This document shows positions 42,643 to 52,711 of a DNA stretch of 64,000 bases, in pieces. How positions within the stretch are numbered: position 1 is the stretch's first letter; each line of letters begins with the position of its first letter. The translations under genes and the position numbers were made by a program. The notes under the pieces were generated by a model, which saw only the letters and a program-made list of their open reading frames with translations, had not been told where the DNA came from and ran no database searches. Location: positions 62,001-126,000 of the forward strand of contig NZ_BPQU01000005.1 of the NCBI RefSeq assembly GCF_022179445.1, written 5' to 3'. The DNA comes from Methylobacterium mesophilicum. Lineage in GTDB: Bacteria > Pseudomonadota > Alphaproteobacteria > Rhizobiales > Beijerinckiaceae.

Positions 42643-44718
42643 TCACGTTTCAGGGACGTTTCGGTCGAGCTCCGCGATCCAGATCCGCGCCGAGCCGTCG
42701 GACGGCGCGCGCCAGTCGCCCCGGGGCGACAGCGAGCCCCCCGCCGACACCTTCGGGCCGTTGGGCAGGGCCGAGCGCTTGAACTGGCTGAAGCCGAAGA
42801 ACCGTTTCAGGAACACCCCGAGCCAGCGCCGGATCTCGGGCAGGTCGTAGGCGACCCGCTTGGTTTCGGGGAAGTCCGGCGCCCAGTGGCCGCGCGCGAT
42901 ATCACCCCAGGCGTGCAGCGCCAGGAAGGCGATCTTCGAGGGCCGGAGCCCGTAGCGCAGCGTGTAGAACAGGTTGAAGTCCTGGAGCGCGTAGGGGCCG
43001 ATCGTGGCCTCGGTGCTCTGCGGGCTGTCGTCCTGGTCCACCGGCACCAGCTCGGGGGAGATCTCGGTGTCGAGGATCGCCTGGAGGATGTGGTTGGCGT
43101 CCGCGCCGACCTCGCGCTGGCTGATCACCCAGCGGATCAGGTGCTGGATCAAGGTCTTGGGCACGCCGGTGTTGACCGCGTAGTGGCTCATCTGGTCGCC
43201 GACCCCGTAGGTGCACCATCCGAGCGCCAGTTCCGAGAGGTCGCCGGTGCCGATCACCAGTCCGCCCGCCTGGTTGGCCAGGCGGAACAGGTAATCGGTG
43301 CGCAGGCCCGCCTGCACGTTCTCGAAGGTCACGTCGTAGACCGCCTCGCCCCGCGCGAACGGGTGGCCCATGTCGGCCAGCATCTGCCGGGCCGCCGGGC
43401 GGATGTCGATCTCGGCGGCGGTGCAGCCCAAAGCCTTCATCAGCGCGTGGGCGTTGGTCTTGGTGGCGTTCGAGGTGGCGAAGCCCGGCAGCGTGTAGGC
43501 CAGGATGTCCGAGCGCGGGTAGCCCAGGCGGTCGAACGCCTTGGCGATCACGATCAGCGCGTGGGTCGAATCGAGGCCGCCGGAGACGCCGATCACCGCC
43601 TTGCGGGTGCCGGTGGCCTCCAGCCGCTGGGCGAGCCCGGCCACCTGGATGTTGTAGGCCTCGTAGCAATCCTGGGCGAGCCGGGACGGGTCGGCGGGCA
43701 CGAACGGGAAGCGCTCGATCCGCCGGATCAAGCCGAGATCGTCGGCCGGCGGATCGAGCCGGAAACCGATCCGCCGGTAGGGGAGGGGGCTGCCCGGAAC
43801 GTTGTCGTCGAAGCTGCCGGCCTGGAGACGGTCCTGCGCGATCAGGTCGAGGTCGATGTCGGCGAGCGTCGCCACCGGGCCGGTGGGGAAGCGCTGGCCC
43901 TCGGCCAGCCGCACCCCCAGCTCGTCCACGCTGGTCTGGCCGTCCCAGGACAGGTCGGTGGTGGATTCCCCCTGGCCGGCGGCGGCGTACACGTAGGCGC
44001 AGGCGCCCCGCATCGAGGCCGCGCGGGACAGCAGCGCCCGCGACTCGGCCCGGCCCACCGTGATCGGGCTGCCCGAGAGGTTGGCGAGCACCGTGGCGCC
44101 CGCGAGCGCGGCCCGCATGCCGGGGGATTCCGGCACCCACAGGTCCTCGCAGATCTCGACCCCGACCACGAGGCCGGGCAGGTCCTCGGCCGGGAACAGC
44201 AGGTCCGTGCCGAACGGCGCCTCGTGGACCGCGACCCGGATGGTCTCGCCCGCGATCCCGGCCCCGGAGGCGAAGTGGCGCTTCTCGTAGAACTCCCGGT
44301 AGTTCGGCAGGAACGTCTTCGGGATCACGCCGAGGAGCCGGCCGCCCTGGATCGCCAGGGCGCAATTGTAGATCCGGTGGCGCCAGCGCAGGGGCGCGCC
44401 GACCAGCAGCAGCGGCCGCAGGGCCGCCGATTCGGCGACCACCCGGTCGGTGGCGGCCTCGACCGCGTCGAGCAGGGTCTGCTGCAGCAGCAGGTCCTCG
44501 ATCGCGTAGGCCGAGAGCCCGAGCTCGGTGAAGACCGCGAGCGCCGCCCCCGATTCGTGGCAGGTCCGGGCGAGGTCGAGCACCGTGTCGGCGTTGCGGT
44601 CGGGATCCCCGGGATGGCTGCGCCCGGTGCAGGCCGCCACCCGGGCGAAGCCGTGACGGTACAGGGACCGGAAGCGCGCCTGGAGGTCGGCGGGGGAGGC
44701 GGAAGTCGGCTGGGTCAC
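42643..44718 (-). CDS. nadE: Glutamine-dependent NAD(+) synthetase
   Basis: 691 residues from GTG 44718; no nearby ATG fits. N-terminal nitrilase-type amidase with Glu65 (FTELGL), Lys134 (IPKTFLPNY) and Cys190 (GVEICEDLW); C-terminal synthetase with the ATP pyrophosphatase motif SGGLDS at 379-384 and GTGDLSELALGW. It makes NAD from deamido-NAD with glutamine as ammonia source. All catalytic residues are present. Confidence 0.95.
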   Translation of the reverse strand: MTQPTSASPADLQARFRSLYRHGFARVAACTGRSHPGDPDRNADTVLDLARTCHESGAALAVFTELGLSAYAIEDLLLQQTLLDAVEAATDRVVAESAALRPLLLVGAPLRWRHRIYNCALAIQGGRLLGVIPKTFLPNYREFYEKRHFASGAGIAGETIRVAVHEAPFGTDLLFPAEDLPGLVVGVEICEDLWVPESPGMRAALAGATVLANLSGSPITVGRAESRALLSRAASMRGACAYVYAAAGQGESTTDLSWDGQTSVDELGVRLAEGQRFPTGPVATLADIDLDLIAQDRLQAGSFDDNVPGSPLPYRRIGFRLDPPADDLGLIRRIERFPFVPADPSRLAQDCYEAYNIQVAGLAQRLEATGTRKAVIGVSGGLDSTHALIVIAKAFDRLGYPRSDILAYTLPGFATSNATKTNAHALMKALGCTAAEIDIRPAARQMLADMGHPFARGEAVYDVTFENVQAGLRTDYLFRLANQAGGLVIGTGDLSELALGWCTYGVGDQMSHYAVNTGVPKTLIQHLIRWVISQREVGADANHILQAILDTEISPELVPVDQDDSPQSTEATIGPYALQDFNLFYTLRYGLRPSKIAFLALHAWGDIARGHWAPDFPETKRVAYDLPEIRRWLGVFLKRFFGFSQFKRSALPNGPKVSAGGSLSPRGDWRAPSDGSARIWIAELDRNVPET

Positions 44719-45033
44719 GGGCGCCTGTCCGGGTGAGGGGTGGCTGCCGGTATCATATGGTGCGCGGCCACGCCCCGGCGACGCATACGCTTCCACCGTC
44801 ATCGCGAGCGCCGCGAAACAACCCGGGGATCCGCCACTCGCGGGAAACTGCTTCGCGCTGCTCGCAATGACGATGTTGGATGGCCCCCACGCAGCCCGGG
44901 AACAGGCCGAAAATCCCATCGTGGTGTCCGGCCCGCGGGGGCGCGACAAGCCTCCGTTAACGACAATTGGCCTAACTCGGGGCAGCCCGCCGGCCACTGG
45001 CGGATCCCTGTTTCGAGTATCGTTCGAGAACCC
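44719..45033. repeat. Gap with palindromic repeat, family 3 copy 1 (44794-44873)
   Basis: CACCGTCATCGCGAGCG...GCTGCTCGCAATGACG is a long hairpin related to the element at 53231-53327. The 315-bp gap separates divergent nadE and ftsK and must hold both promoters. Confidence 0.7.
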
Positions 45034-48000
45034 ATGCGCGCATCGGGACGGCCTCCGTACTCTCACCGTGACCCAGCCCGCCCCGTCCGCGGCGGCGACC
45101 GTTCGGGCCTGTCGCTCGGCGCCCTGGCGCACCGGCTGATGGCCTTGCGGGCGAGCCTCGCCCGCCGCCTGTCCGGCTCTCCGGCCGGGCTGCCCGCCCG
45201 ACCGGCCTACGGAATTCCCGGCCGCCGGGCGGAGCCGAGCTGGCTGACCGCACCGGCCGCCATGGTCGGACGGGACGGCTTCGAGCGCGGCCCGCGCGCC
45301 GGCGCCTCGGCGCCCCCCGAGCACGTCTGGCCGGACCAGGTCTTCGACGACCGGGCGAGCCTCGACGCGCTCGACGAGCCGCGCTTCGAGAGCCGGATCG
45401 ACCGCAGCGCCTCGACCCCGGGCGTGCTGGTGCGCCAGCCGCGCCGGCCCGCCTCGATCGCCCCCGAGGATTCGCTCCCCGCGTCCCCGGTCCAGGCCGC
45501 CGCCGCCCCGGCGGCGCGCTGGACCCGGACGCCCGATTCGGTGCTGCAGGAGCGTCGCCAGCGGGCCCTGGAGGCCGAGCGGGTCGCCCTGGAGCGTGCC
45601 CGCGCCGAGGCCCATGCGGCCGCGCAGGCCGTCGAGACCGAGCGCAAAGCCCGCGAGCAGGAGGCCCGGGAGCTGGCCGAGCGAGACCTGGCCGAGCAGG
45701 CGCGGCTCGCGACCCCGGCCGCGATGCCCGAGATCGTCCCGACCGAGTTCGCCGAGGATGGCGGGGTCGTGCCGCTGTGGCGCCAGCCCTTCGTGGCGCC
45801 CCCGGGCGTCCGCTACTTCCGCACCCCCGACCGCCGTCCGGTTCGGCCAAGCGTCGAGCTGTCCGCTTCGACGGCGGCGATCGCCCCGGTCCCGGTCCAG
45901 GGCCCAATGCCGGTCCAGACCCCTGTCCCGGAGCCGGCCGTGCCCGAGGTCGTCGCCGAGGCGCCCGCGCGCGACTGGTCCGACCTGCCGGACTGGTCCG
46001 AGGTCCAGCCCTGGTTCGACGGCAGCGACTGGAATGCCGGCGACGGGTCGTCCGTGGAGGCCTGGGCCGCGCTGGCGACCCAGCCCGTGGCTGCCGGCTT
46101 CGAGACCGCGGTCGCGGCCGTCCCGGTGATCGCGGCGGCCCAGGCCGTCGCCGACCTGCCGGCGGTCGAGCCGCTATACGAGGCCGCGCAGGCGCAGCCG
46201 CCGCGCCCGGTCTACGTTCTCGACCGGCTCGTGCGGTTCGACCAGCCCCCGCGTCCGGCGGACGGCCAGGACAACGGGCAGGACAACGCTCAGGATCACG
46301 GCCAGCCGGCCGACCTGCAGAATGCCGAGACGGCGGCGATCCGGGACGCATTCCTGCCGGCCAAGCCCGCCCTGGCGCTGGTCTTCGGCCCCGGCAGCGC
46401 CGCCACCGAGGCGCCCCGCCGCGCCCCCGCGCTCTGCGCCATGGCGGCCCGGGCGGCGATCCGCGCCGCCGGCCAGCCGGTCATGGCCGCCCCTGTGGCC
46501 GCCCCTGTGGCCGCGCCCGAGCATCAGCCGGAGTTCCGGCCGGTCCAGGACACGATGGCCTCGGCGGCCGCCGATCCGCTCCGGGTTCCCTCGGACGCCG
46601 ACCGGGTGGTGATCCCGATGACCCCGCGCACCGTTCTGCTGCGCGGCAAGATGGCGCCGCAGCCCGAGCCCGCCGCCGAGCCCGAGCCGGCTCACGCCGA
46701 GCCGGCGCAGGACGAGCCCGTCCACGCCGAAGCCGCCCCGGAGCCGGTCGAGGCGCCCGCCGCCCAGCTGGCCGCGGTGCCCGCCGCCGCCCTGCCGCTG
46801 GTGGCGCCCCGGGCGCACCTGATCCCGGCCGGCCGTCACCTGGAGATCGCCAGCGTCGAGAACGCCGATTACGAACTGCCCTCGCTCGGCCTGCTCGCCC
46901 TGCCGGACGAGAGCGGCGCCGAGGAAGTCGACGCCGACGTGCTGGAGCAGAACGCGCTCAACCTCCAGCAGACGGTGCAGGATTTCGGCGTGCGCGGCGA
47001 CATCCTGGCGGTGCGCCCCGGCCCGGTCGTGACGCTCTACGAGCTCGAGCCGGCGCCGGGCACCAAGTCCAGCCGCGTCATCGGCCTGTCGGACGACATC
47101 GCCCGCTCGATGTCGGCGGTCTCGGCCCGCGTGGCGGTCGTCCCCGGCCGCAACGTCATCGGCATCGAACTGCCGAACGAGACCCGCGAGACGGTCTATC
47201 TCCGGGAGCTGCTCTCGGTGCCGGACTTCTACGAGAGCAAGCACAAGCTCGCCCTCTGCCTCGGCAAGAACATCGGCGGCGAGCCGATCATCGCCGACCT
47301 CGCCCGGATGCCGCACCTGCTCGTTGCCGGCACCACCGGCTCGGGCAAGTCGGTGGCGATCAACACCATGATCCTGTCGCTGCTCTACCGGCTGAAGCCG
47401 GAGGAGTGCCGGCTGATCATGGTCGATCCCAAGATGCTGGAGCTGTCGGTCTACGACGGCATCCCGCACCTGCTCTCCCCGGTCGTGACCGACCCCAAGA
47501 AGGCGGTGATCGCCCTCAAATGGGCCGTGCGCGAGATGGAGGAGCGCTACAAGAAGATGTCCAAGATCGCGGTCCGCAACATCGACGGCTACAACGCCCG
47601 GATGAAGGAGGCCCGCGAGCGCGGCGAGGTCATCACCCGCACGGTCCAGACCGGGTTCAACCGCGAGACCGGCGAGGCGGTGTTCGAGCAGGAGGCGATG
47701 GACCTGTCGGCGCTCCCCTACATCGTGATCGTGGTCGACGAGATGGCCGACCTGATGATGGTGGCGGGCAAGGACATCGAGGGGGCGATCCAGCGGCTCG
47801 CCCAGATGGCGCGTGCGGCCGGCATTCACCTGATCATGGCGACGCAGCGTCCGTCGGTGGACGTGATCACCGGCACGATCAAGGCGAACTTCCCGACCCG
47901 GATCTCCTTCCAGGTCACCAGCAAGATCGACAGCCGGACCATCCTCGGCGAGATGGGCGCCGAGCAGCTGCTCGGCCAGGGCGACATGCTGTTCATGGCC

Positions 48001-48483
48001 GGCGGCGGGCGCACGACCCGTGTCCACGGGCCGTTCTGCTCGGACAGCGAGGTCGAGAGCGTGGTCGCCCACCTCAAGCGCCAGGGCCGCCCGAGCTACC
48101 TCGACGCCGTCACCACCGACGACTCGCCGGAGGAGCCGGCCAAGGAGGGCAAGTCCGGGCGCGGCGCCAAGGCCGAGAAGGTCGAGCGCTCCGAGGATTC
48201 CGACGAGGAGGCTCCGGTCTTCGACATCGGCGCCTTCGCGGCGGCGACCGGCGGCGAGTCGGACGACCTGTACAAGCAGGCGATCGAGGTGGTGCTGCGC
48301 GACCAGAAGGCGTCCACCAGCTACATCCAGCGCCGGCTGCAGATCGGCTACAACCGCGCCGCCTCGATCATGGAGCGGATGGAGATCGAGGGCATCGTCG
48401 GCCCGGCCAACCACGCCGGCAAGCGCGACATCCTGGTCGCCGGGGCGCCCCACGCCTCGAGCGGGATGTACGACGACGAGTGA
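45034..48483 (+). CDS. ftsK: FtsK/SpoIIIE-type DNA translocase lacking membrane helices
   Basis: 1149 residues from ATG 45034. The first ~600 residues are Pro/Ala/Glu-rich and disordered with one coiled coil (~170-215), and no hydrophobic segment long enough to span the membrane is visible. Then the FtsK motor: Walker A GTTGSGKS at ~766, [31 protein letters not shown]. The C-terminal winged-helix gamma domain (~1075-1149) that reads KOPS-like DNA is intact. Rhizobiales often have both a membrane-bound and a soluble FtsK; this looks like the soluble one. Chromosome segregation role. Confidence 0.9.
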   Translation: MRASGRPPYSHRDPARPVRGGDRSGLSLGALAHRLMALRASLARRLSGSPAGLPARPAYGIPGRRAEPSWLTAPAAMVGRDGFERGPRAGASAPPEHVWPDQVFDDRASLDALDEPRFESRIDRSASTPGVLVRQPRRPASIAPEDSLPASPVQAAAAPAARWTRTPDSVLQERRQRALEAERVALERARAEAHAAAQAVETERKAREQEARELAERDLAEQARLATPAAMPEIVPTEFAEDGGVVPLWRQPFVAPPGVRYFRTPDRRPVRPSVELSASTAAIAPVPVQGPMPVQTPVPEPAVPEVVAEAPARDWSDLPDWSEVQPWFDGSDWNAGDGSSVEAWAALATQPVAAGFETAVAAVPVIAAAQAVADLPAVEPLYEAAQAQPPRPVYVLDRLVRFDQPPRPADGQDNGQDNAQDHGQPADLQNAETAAIRDAFLPAKPALALVFGPGSAATEAPRRAPALCAMAARAAIRAAGQPVMAAPVAAPVAAPEHQPEFRPVQDTMASAAADPLRVPSDADRVVIPMTPRTVLLRGKMAPQPEPAAEPEPAHAEPAQDEPVHAEAAPEPVEAPAAQLAAVPAAALPLVAPRAHLIPAGRHLEIASVENADYELPSLGLLALPDESGAEEVDADVLEQNALNLQQTVQDFGVRGDILAVRPGPVVTLYELEPAPGTKSSRVIGLSDDIARSMSAVSARVAVVPGRNVIGIELPNETRETVYLRELLSVPDFYESKHKLALCLGKNIGGEPIIADLARMPHLLVAGTTGSGKSVAINTMILSLLYRLKPEECRLIMVDPKMLELSVYDGIPHLLSPVVTDPKKAVIALKWAVREMEERYKKMSKIAVRNIDGYNARMKEARERGEVITRTVQTGFNRETGEAVFEQEAMDLSALPYIVIVVDEMADLMMVAGKDIEGAIQRLAQMARAAGIHLIMATQRPSVDVITGTIKANFPTRISFQVTSKIDSRTILGEMGAEQLLGQGDMLFMAGGGRTTRVHGPFCSDSEVESVVAHLKRQGRPSYLDAVTTDDSPEEPAKEGKSGRGAKAEKVERSEDSDEEAPVFDIGAFAAATGGESDDLYKQAIEVVLRDQKASTSYIQRRLQIGYNRAASIMERMEIEGIVGPANHAGKRDILVAGAPHASSGMYDDE

Positions 48484-48492
48484 GGCCGCCGC

Positions 48493-48521
48493 AGGGCCGC
48501 GATCCGATCGGTCGCGGCCCT
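48493..48521 (+). terminator. Hairpin after ftsK
   Basis: AGGGCCGCGA and TCGCGGCCCT form a 10-bp stem 10 bp after the ftsK stop, followed by TTCGCG. The T-run is short, so termination is likely but not certain. Confidence 0.5.
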
Positions 48522-48617
48522 TTCGCGTCGCATCTTCGCCACAGGGCGGGGCTCTAAGCCCCGTCCAATCCCGTTTCTGCCGGATCGCCCGCTTGGGGCG
48601 CCCAGGAGGTTCTGCCG

Positions 48618-49535
48618 ATGATCGGCCGCCGCACCCGCACAGCCGGCTCCCTGATCGCCGCCGGGCTGTGGCTCGCCCCCGCCGCCCCGGCGCAGGCGCA
48701 GGTCGGCGCGTTCATCGACAGCCTGTTCGGCCGCAAGGAAGAGCCCGCCCCCGCCCCCGAGGCCGCCCCGGCGGCGCCGGCGCCCGCGCCCCGGAAGCCG
48801 GCGGCCAAGCCCGCCAAGGAGTCCGCGGCCAAGGAGGCGCCGAAGGCCGGCAGCCCCAAGGCCGGCACCAAGAATTCCGACAAGGCGGACCACAGGGCCG
48901 CCGAGCCCAAGGTCGCCGCCGTGGGCGCGCCCACGGCGCTCGCCCCGTCCGAGCCGGCGGACGCCGCCACCGTGCTGGCCCAGGCCAACGCCTACTTCAA
49001 CGCCATGAACACCCTGACGGGCAGCTTCATGCAGATCGGCGCGGACGGGCGCCGGATCGGCGGCAAGCTGACGCTGGCCAAGCCCGGCCGCCTGCGCTTC
49101 GACTACGACCAGCCCTCGCCGCTGGAGGTGGTGGCCGACGGCACCTCCGTGGCGGTGCGCGACCGCAAGCTCGCCACCCAGGACCTCTACTTCATCGCCC
49201 AGACGCCGCTGAAGTTTTTGCTGCGTGAAAAAATCGACCTCGCCCGCGACCTCTCGGTCACCGACGTCGCCAACGATCCGGGCGGCGTGCGCATCAGCCT
49301 GGAGGACCGGGCGACGCTCGGCGGCACCTCGAAGATCCAGCTGTTCTTCGATGCCGAGATGAAGACCCTGTCGCAGTGGCGGATCACCGACCCGCAGGGC
49401 TACATCACCACGGTGCAGCTCTCGAACCTGCAGCGGCCCAAGACCGTCGACGCCGGCCTGTTCTTCATCAATTACGGGCGCGCCGAGGATAAGGCGATGC
49501 AGCAGCAGATCCAGCAATCGCAGCAGCCCAACTGA
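48618..49535 (+). CDS. lolA: Outer-membrane lipoprotein carrier protein LolA
   Basis: 305 residues with a signal peptide ending APAQAQ. After an unusual ~90-residue Ala/Pro/Lys-rich insertion comes the LolA fold (LTGSFMQIGADGRRIGGKLTLAKPGRLRFDY, LRFDYDQPSPLEVVADG, DPQGYITTVQLSN). It ferries lipoproteins across the periplasm. The ftsK-lolA-xthA order is common in alphaproteobacteria. Confidence 0.92.
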   Translation: MIGRRTRTAGSLIAAGLWLAPAAPAQAQVGAFIDSLFGRKEEPAPAPEAAPAAPAPAPRKPAAKPAKESAAKEAPKAGSPKAGTKNSDKADHRAAEPKVAAVGAPTALAPSEPADAATVLAQANAYFNAMNTLTGSFMQIGADGRRIGGKLTLAKPGRLRFDYDQPSPLEVVADGTSVAVRDRKLATQDLYFIAQTPLKFLLREKIDLARDLSVTDVANDPGGVRISLEDRATLGGTSKIQLFFDAEMKTLSQWRITDPQGYITTVQLSNLQRPKTVDAGLFFINYGRAEDKAMQQQIQQSQQPN

Positions 49536-49630
49536 TTTTCGGGGCGATGCGGCATGCTCCGCTGAGCAACATTTCACGAGGATCCCATTCGCCAAGGGAT
49601 CGAGGTTTGCCCGATCGCTGAAACATCCAC

Positions 49631-49747
49631 CGCGTCATCCCGGGGCCGCGCAGCGGAGCCCGGGATCCATGACCGCCGACGACGCAAGCACCCGCACCGT
49701 CAGAGGATCTGGATTCCGGGCTCGCCTCCGGCGCCCCGGAACGACAA
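49631..49747. repeat. Palindromic repeat, family 2 copy 2
   Basis: GTCATCCCGGGGCCGCGCAG starts a left half that nearly equals the reverse complement of the right arm at 12961-13014; ends in GCGCCCCGGAACGACA. Lies in the gap between lolA and xthA. Confidence 0.7.
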
Positions 49748-49798
49748 GGCGGCTTATCTCACCTCCCCAAGCCCGAGACGCAACCCGAGACCCCGCCC

Positions 49799-50608
49799 GT
49801 GCGCCTGTCCGTCACCACCTGGAACATCAACTCGGTGCGGCTGCGCATCGACCTGGTCCTGCGCTTCCTGGCCGAGCACAAGCCGGACGTGCTCTGCCTC
49901 CAGGAGACCAAGTGCCCGGACGACGCGTTCCCGCTCAAAGCCCTGCGCGGCTCCGGCTACGAGCACGTCATGTTCGCCGGCCAGAAGGGCTATAACGGCG
50001 TCGCGATCCTGTCCCGCTTCCCCCTGCACACCCGCGGCGTGATGGGTTTTTGCGAGAAGCAGGACGCCCGGCACATCTCGGCGGTGCTCGGGCCCGAGGC
50101 GGGGGCCGCGGCCGGCATCGTGCTGCACGATTTCTACGTCCCGGCGGGCGGCGACGTGCCCGACCGCGCGCTGAATCCGAAGTTCGCCCACAAGCTCGAT
50201 TTCCTGGGTGAGCTGCGCGCCTGGGGCGGCCAGCGCGTCGCCGGCCCGGCGATCCTGGTCGGCGACCTCAACGTCGCGCCGCTGGAGCACGACGTCTGGT
50301 CGCACAAGCAGCTCCTCGACGTGGTGAGCCACACCCCAGTGGAGACCGAGGCCCTGGAGCTGCTGCGCGGCGAGGCCGGCTGGATCGATGCGGCCCGCCA
50401 CCTCACCCCGGAGCCGGAGAAGATCTACACTTGGTGGAGCTACCGCTCGCCGGACTGGTCGGCGGCCAACAAGGGCCGGCGCCTGGACCATGCCTGGGTC
50501 TCGCCGGAGCTGGCCGGCACGGTCCGCGCGGTGGAGGTCCTGCGCGACGCCCGCGGCTGGGAGCGGCCCTCGGACCACGCCCCGGTGACCCTGACCCTGG
50601 CGCTGTGA
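49799..50608 (+). CDS. xthA: Exodeoxyribonuclease III
   Basis: 269 residues, starting at GTG 49799 (MRLSVTTWNINSVRLR). Endonuclease/exonuclease/phosphatase fold with CLQETKC (catalytic Glu), GDLNVAP (Asp/Asn), WWSYRS and the terminal RPSDHAPV (His). It cleaves abasic sites and trims 3' ends in base-excision repair. All key residues are present. Confidence 0.95.
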   Translation: MRLSVTTWNINSVRLRIDLVLRFLAEHKPDVLCLQETKCPDDAFPLKALRGSGYEHVMFAGQKGYNGVAILSRFPLHTRGVMGFCEKQDARHISAVLGPEAGAAAGIVLHDFYVPAGGDVPDRALNPKFAHKLDFLGELRAWGGQRVAGPAILVGDLNVAPLEHDVWSHKQLLDVVSHTPVETEALELLRGEAGWIDAARHLTPEPEKIYTWWSYRSPDWSAANKGRRLDHAWVSPELAGTVRAVEVLRDARGWERPSDHAPVTLTLAL

Positions 50609-50678
50609 CGGCGCGTCACGGAACCGCGGTGACCACCGCGCATTGCCGGATCACGAACCCGCGATGCGAGACCGCCCG

Positions 50679-50777
50679 ATGCGTAAGATCCTGATCGCCC
50701 TTCTGCTTCCGAAGGTCGTGTCCTTCCTGCGCCGCCGCTACGGCGGCCCGCACGCCGCCCGCGACCGGGCGTTCTGA
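50679..50777 (+). CDS. Very small basic peptide, possible gene
   Basis: 32 residues: MRKILIALLLPKVVSFLRRR... A short hydrophobic N-terminus is followed by a strongly basic Arg-rich end, like tiny membrane-associated peptides. No clear ribosome-binding site. Annotated with caution. Confidence 0.35.
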   Translation: MRKILIALLLPKVVSFLRRRYGGPHAARDRAF

Positions 50778-50955
50778 CGCCCCGCTCGACCGCCCGCCAC
50801 GTCGCGGCTCACCGCCCTGTCTCCGCGTCCGGCCCGGATCGCGGAGCGAGGCGGCTTTTTCGCGTGCGCCCCCGATGGCGCCGCGTGGTTCGCCAGCCTG
50901 ATACGACCGGTCGAAGCGCGCCCCAGATGCCCCGTCCTGCAGGAAACCGCGCCCG

Positions 50956-51834
50956 ATGACCGACGATCCCCGCGAGGCCGGTCCCCGGCCGCCCTTTCCC
51001 GGCGACCAGCAGCAGGAGCGGCCCGGCCTCACCTCGAAGATGACGCCGCGTCCCGACCACGGCGAGGAGAGCTACGTCGGCAAGGGCTTGCTCACCGGGC
51101 AGGTCGCGCTGATCACGGGCGGCGATTCCGGCATCGGCCGGGCGGTGGCGATCGCGTATGCCCGCGAGGGCGCCGACGTGGCGATCTCCTACCTGGAGGT
51201 CGAGCAGTCGGACGCGGAGGACACCAAAGCCTGGGTCGAGAAGGCCGGCCGCCGCTGCCTGCTCCTGCCGGGCGACATCCGCGACGAGGCCCAGTGCCGG
51301 GCGCTGGTGGACCGCACGATGGCCGCGTTCGGGCGGCTCGACGTGCTGGTCAACAACGCCGCCGCCCAGGTGGTGAACGCGGGTCTCGACGACCTGAACG
51401 CCGCCGACATCGAGGGCTCGTTCCGGGCCAACGTCTTCGCGATGTACTACCTCGCCCAGGCCGCGGTGCCGCACATGAAGCCGGGCGGCGCGATCGTGAA
51501 CTCGACCAGCGTCCAGGCCAAGGTCGCGGGCGCGAACATGCTGATCTACGCCGCCACCAAGGGCGCCATCGCCAGCCTGACCATCGGCCTGTCGAACCTG
51601 CTCGCGCCCAAGGGCATCCGGGTGAATTGCGTGGCGCCCGGCCCGGTCTGGACCCCGATCCAGCCGATCGTGAAGAGCCCCGAGGAGCTGGAAGAGCTCG
51701 GCGCCCAGACCCCGCTGGGCCGCGCCGGCCAGCCCGCGGAACTCGCCGGCGCCTACGTGCTGCTCGCCTCGTGCGAGGGCAGCTTCATGTCGGGCGCCCT
51801 CGTGCCGGTGACCGGCGGCATCCCGATGCTGTGA
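50956..51834 (+). CDS. SDR oxidoreductase of the YghA/general-stress type
   Basis: 292 residues. A ~40-residue Pro-rich hydrophilic extension precedes the SDR domain, as in the YghA/YhdF subgroup. Motifs: TGGDSGIGRAVA, NNAA, NSTSVQAK (Ser) and YAATKGA (Tyr, Lys). Related proteins are often stress-induced in this class. Substrate unknown. Confidence 0.9.
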   Translation: MTDDPREAGPRPPFPGDQQQERPGLTSKMTPRPDHGEESYVGKGLLTGQVALITGGDSGIGRAVAIAYAREGADVAISYLEVEQSDAEDTKAWVEKAGRRCLLLPGDIRDEAQCRALVDRTMAAFGRLDVLVNNAAAQVVNAGLDDLNAADIEGSFRANVFAMYYLAQAAVPHMKPGGAIVNSTSVQAKVAGANMLIYAATKGAIASLTIGLSNLLAPKGIRVNCVAPGPVWTPIQPIVKSPEELEELGAQTPLGRAGQPAELAGAYVLLASCEGSFMSGALVPVTGGIPML

Positions 51835-51844
51835 GGGCGGGGCC

Positions 51845-52336
51845 TTACTCGACGTAGACGCCCGCGCCCACCAGCGCCGGGACGTCCTCGACCGTCGTGG
51901 CGCAGACGTAGCTCCACTTCACCTCGGGCGTGCTGCGCCTGGGCCGCGGGAACATGTAGTCGACCCAGCCGGACCCGGATTCCCGCACGATCCCGATGAA
52001 GTCCTTGTGGAACTGCTTGCCGGCCGCGTCGTGCTCCTGGAGCAGGTCGCGGCCCTCGCGGTTCGGATGGGCGGCGTTGAACAGCACGGTCCCGTGCATG
52101 TCGACGACGAACAGGTAGACGTCGCCGTAGCGCCAGGGGCTGTTCCTGCGCCGGAACGCCGGGAAGGCGGTGCGGCCCTCGCTCTCGATCAACTCGGCGG
52201 CCCTGTTGACCAGGCCCTCGATCTCCGCCGCCTGGTGGACCGGGCCGCGCTGATCCCGCCCGGCCACCCGCCCCACCGGCAGGACCACGAACAGGACCAG
52301 GATCGGCAGGCTGACGATCAGCGCTCGCTTGGGCAT
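51845..52336 (-). CDS. Secreted/anchored single Cache-domain protein
   Basis: 163 residues. N-terminal hydrophobic segment (LIVSLPILVLFVVLPVG) then a single-Cache-like domain (YLFVVDMHGTVLFNAAHPNREGRDL, FIGIVRESGSGWVDYMFPRP, WSYVCATTV). It is periplasmic and may bind a small ligand. No kinase or chemoreceptor domain is attached, so it is a stand-alone sensor-type protein of unknown partner. Confidence 0.85.
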   Translation of the reverse strand: MPKRALIVSLPILVLFVVLPVGRVAGRDQRGPVHQAAEIEGLVNRAAELIESEGRTAFPAFRRRNSPWRYGDVYLFVVDMHGTVLFNAAHPNREGRDLLQEHDAAGKQFHKDFIGIVRESGSGWVDYMFPRPRRSTPEVKWSYVCATTVEDVPALVGAGVYVE

Positions 52337-52408
52337 GGTCGCCCCCTTGACGGTCCCCCTTCGGTCCGGTGATCGCGGTCCCGTTCGGGGGCGTCGATCA
52401 CCGGAGCA

Positions 52409-52711
52409 TCAGCCGGCGCGGCGCCGGAAGAAACCGGTCTCGATCGCCATCCGCGGCACGGGCCACCAGCGCAGCCGCTTCGGCCCGGGCAGGATGGCGG
52501 CCGGAAGCGGGGCATCGTCCGCCGCCTCCGCGGGATGGTGGGTCTCGATCATGCGCTTCAGCCGCTGCAGCGCGGTGAGATACATGCAGGCCCGCAGGCG
52601 CCGGGCCTCGCTCGACCGCATCGCTTCGAGGTCCGCCAGCAGTGCTTCCGCCTGTCGGATGTGGTGTTCGGCCTCGGTGATGAAATCTTCGATCGCACAG
52701 AGATCTGACAT
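52409..52711 (-). CDS. Small protein of unknown function
   Basis: 100 residues from ATG 52711, which has GGGAG 8 bp upstream; ATG 52762 is an alternative. Helical N-terminal half (IEDFITEAEHHIRQAEALLADLEAM) and a Pro/Arg-rich end. Family not recognised; no signal or membrane span. Confidence 0.65.
   Translation of the reverse strand: MSDLCAIEDFITEAEHHIRQAEALLADLEAMRSSEARRLRACMYLTALQRLKRMIETHHPAEAADDAPLPAAILPGPKRLRWWPVPRMAIETGFFRRRAG

Noticed and set aside
45011..45026. TTTC-N7-GTTC before ftsK as a second LexA box
   Set aside because: The first half-site has a mismatch in a core base; a near match of this kind is expected by chance.
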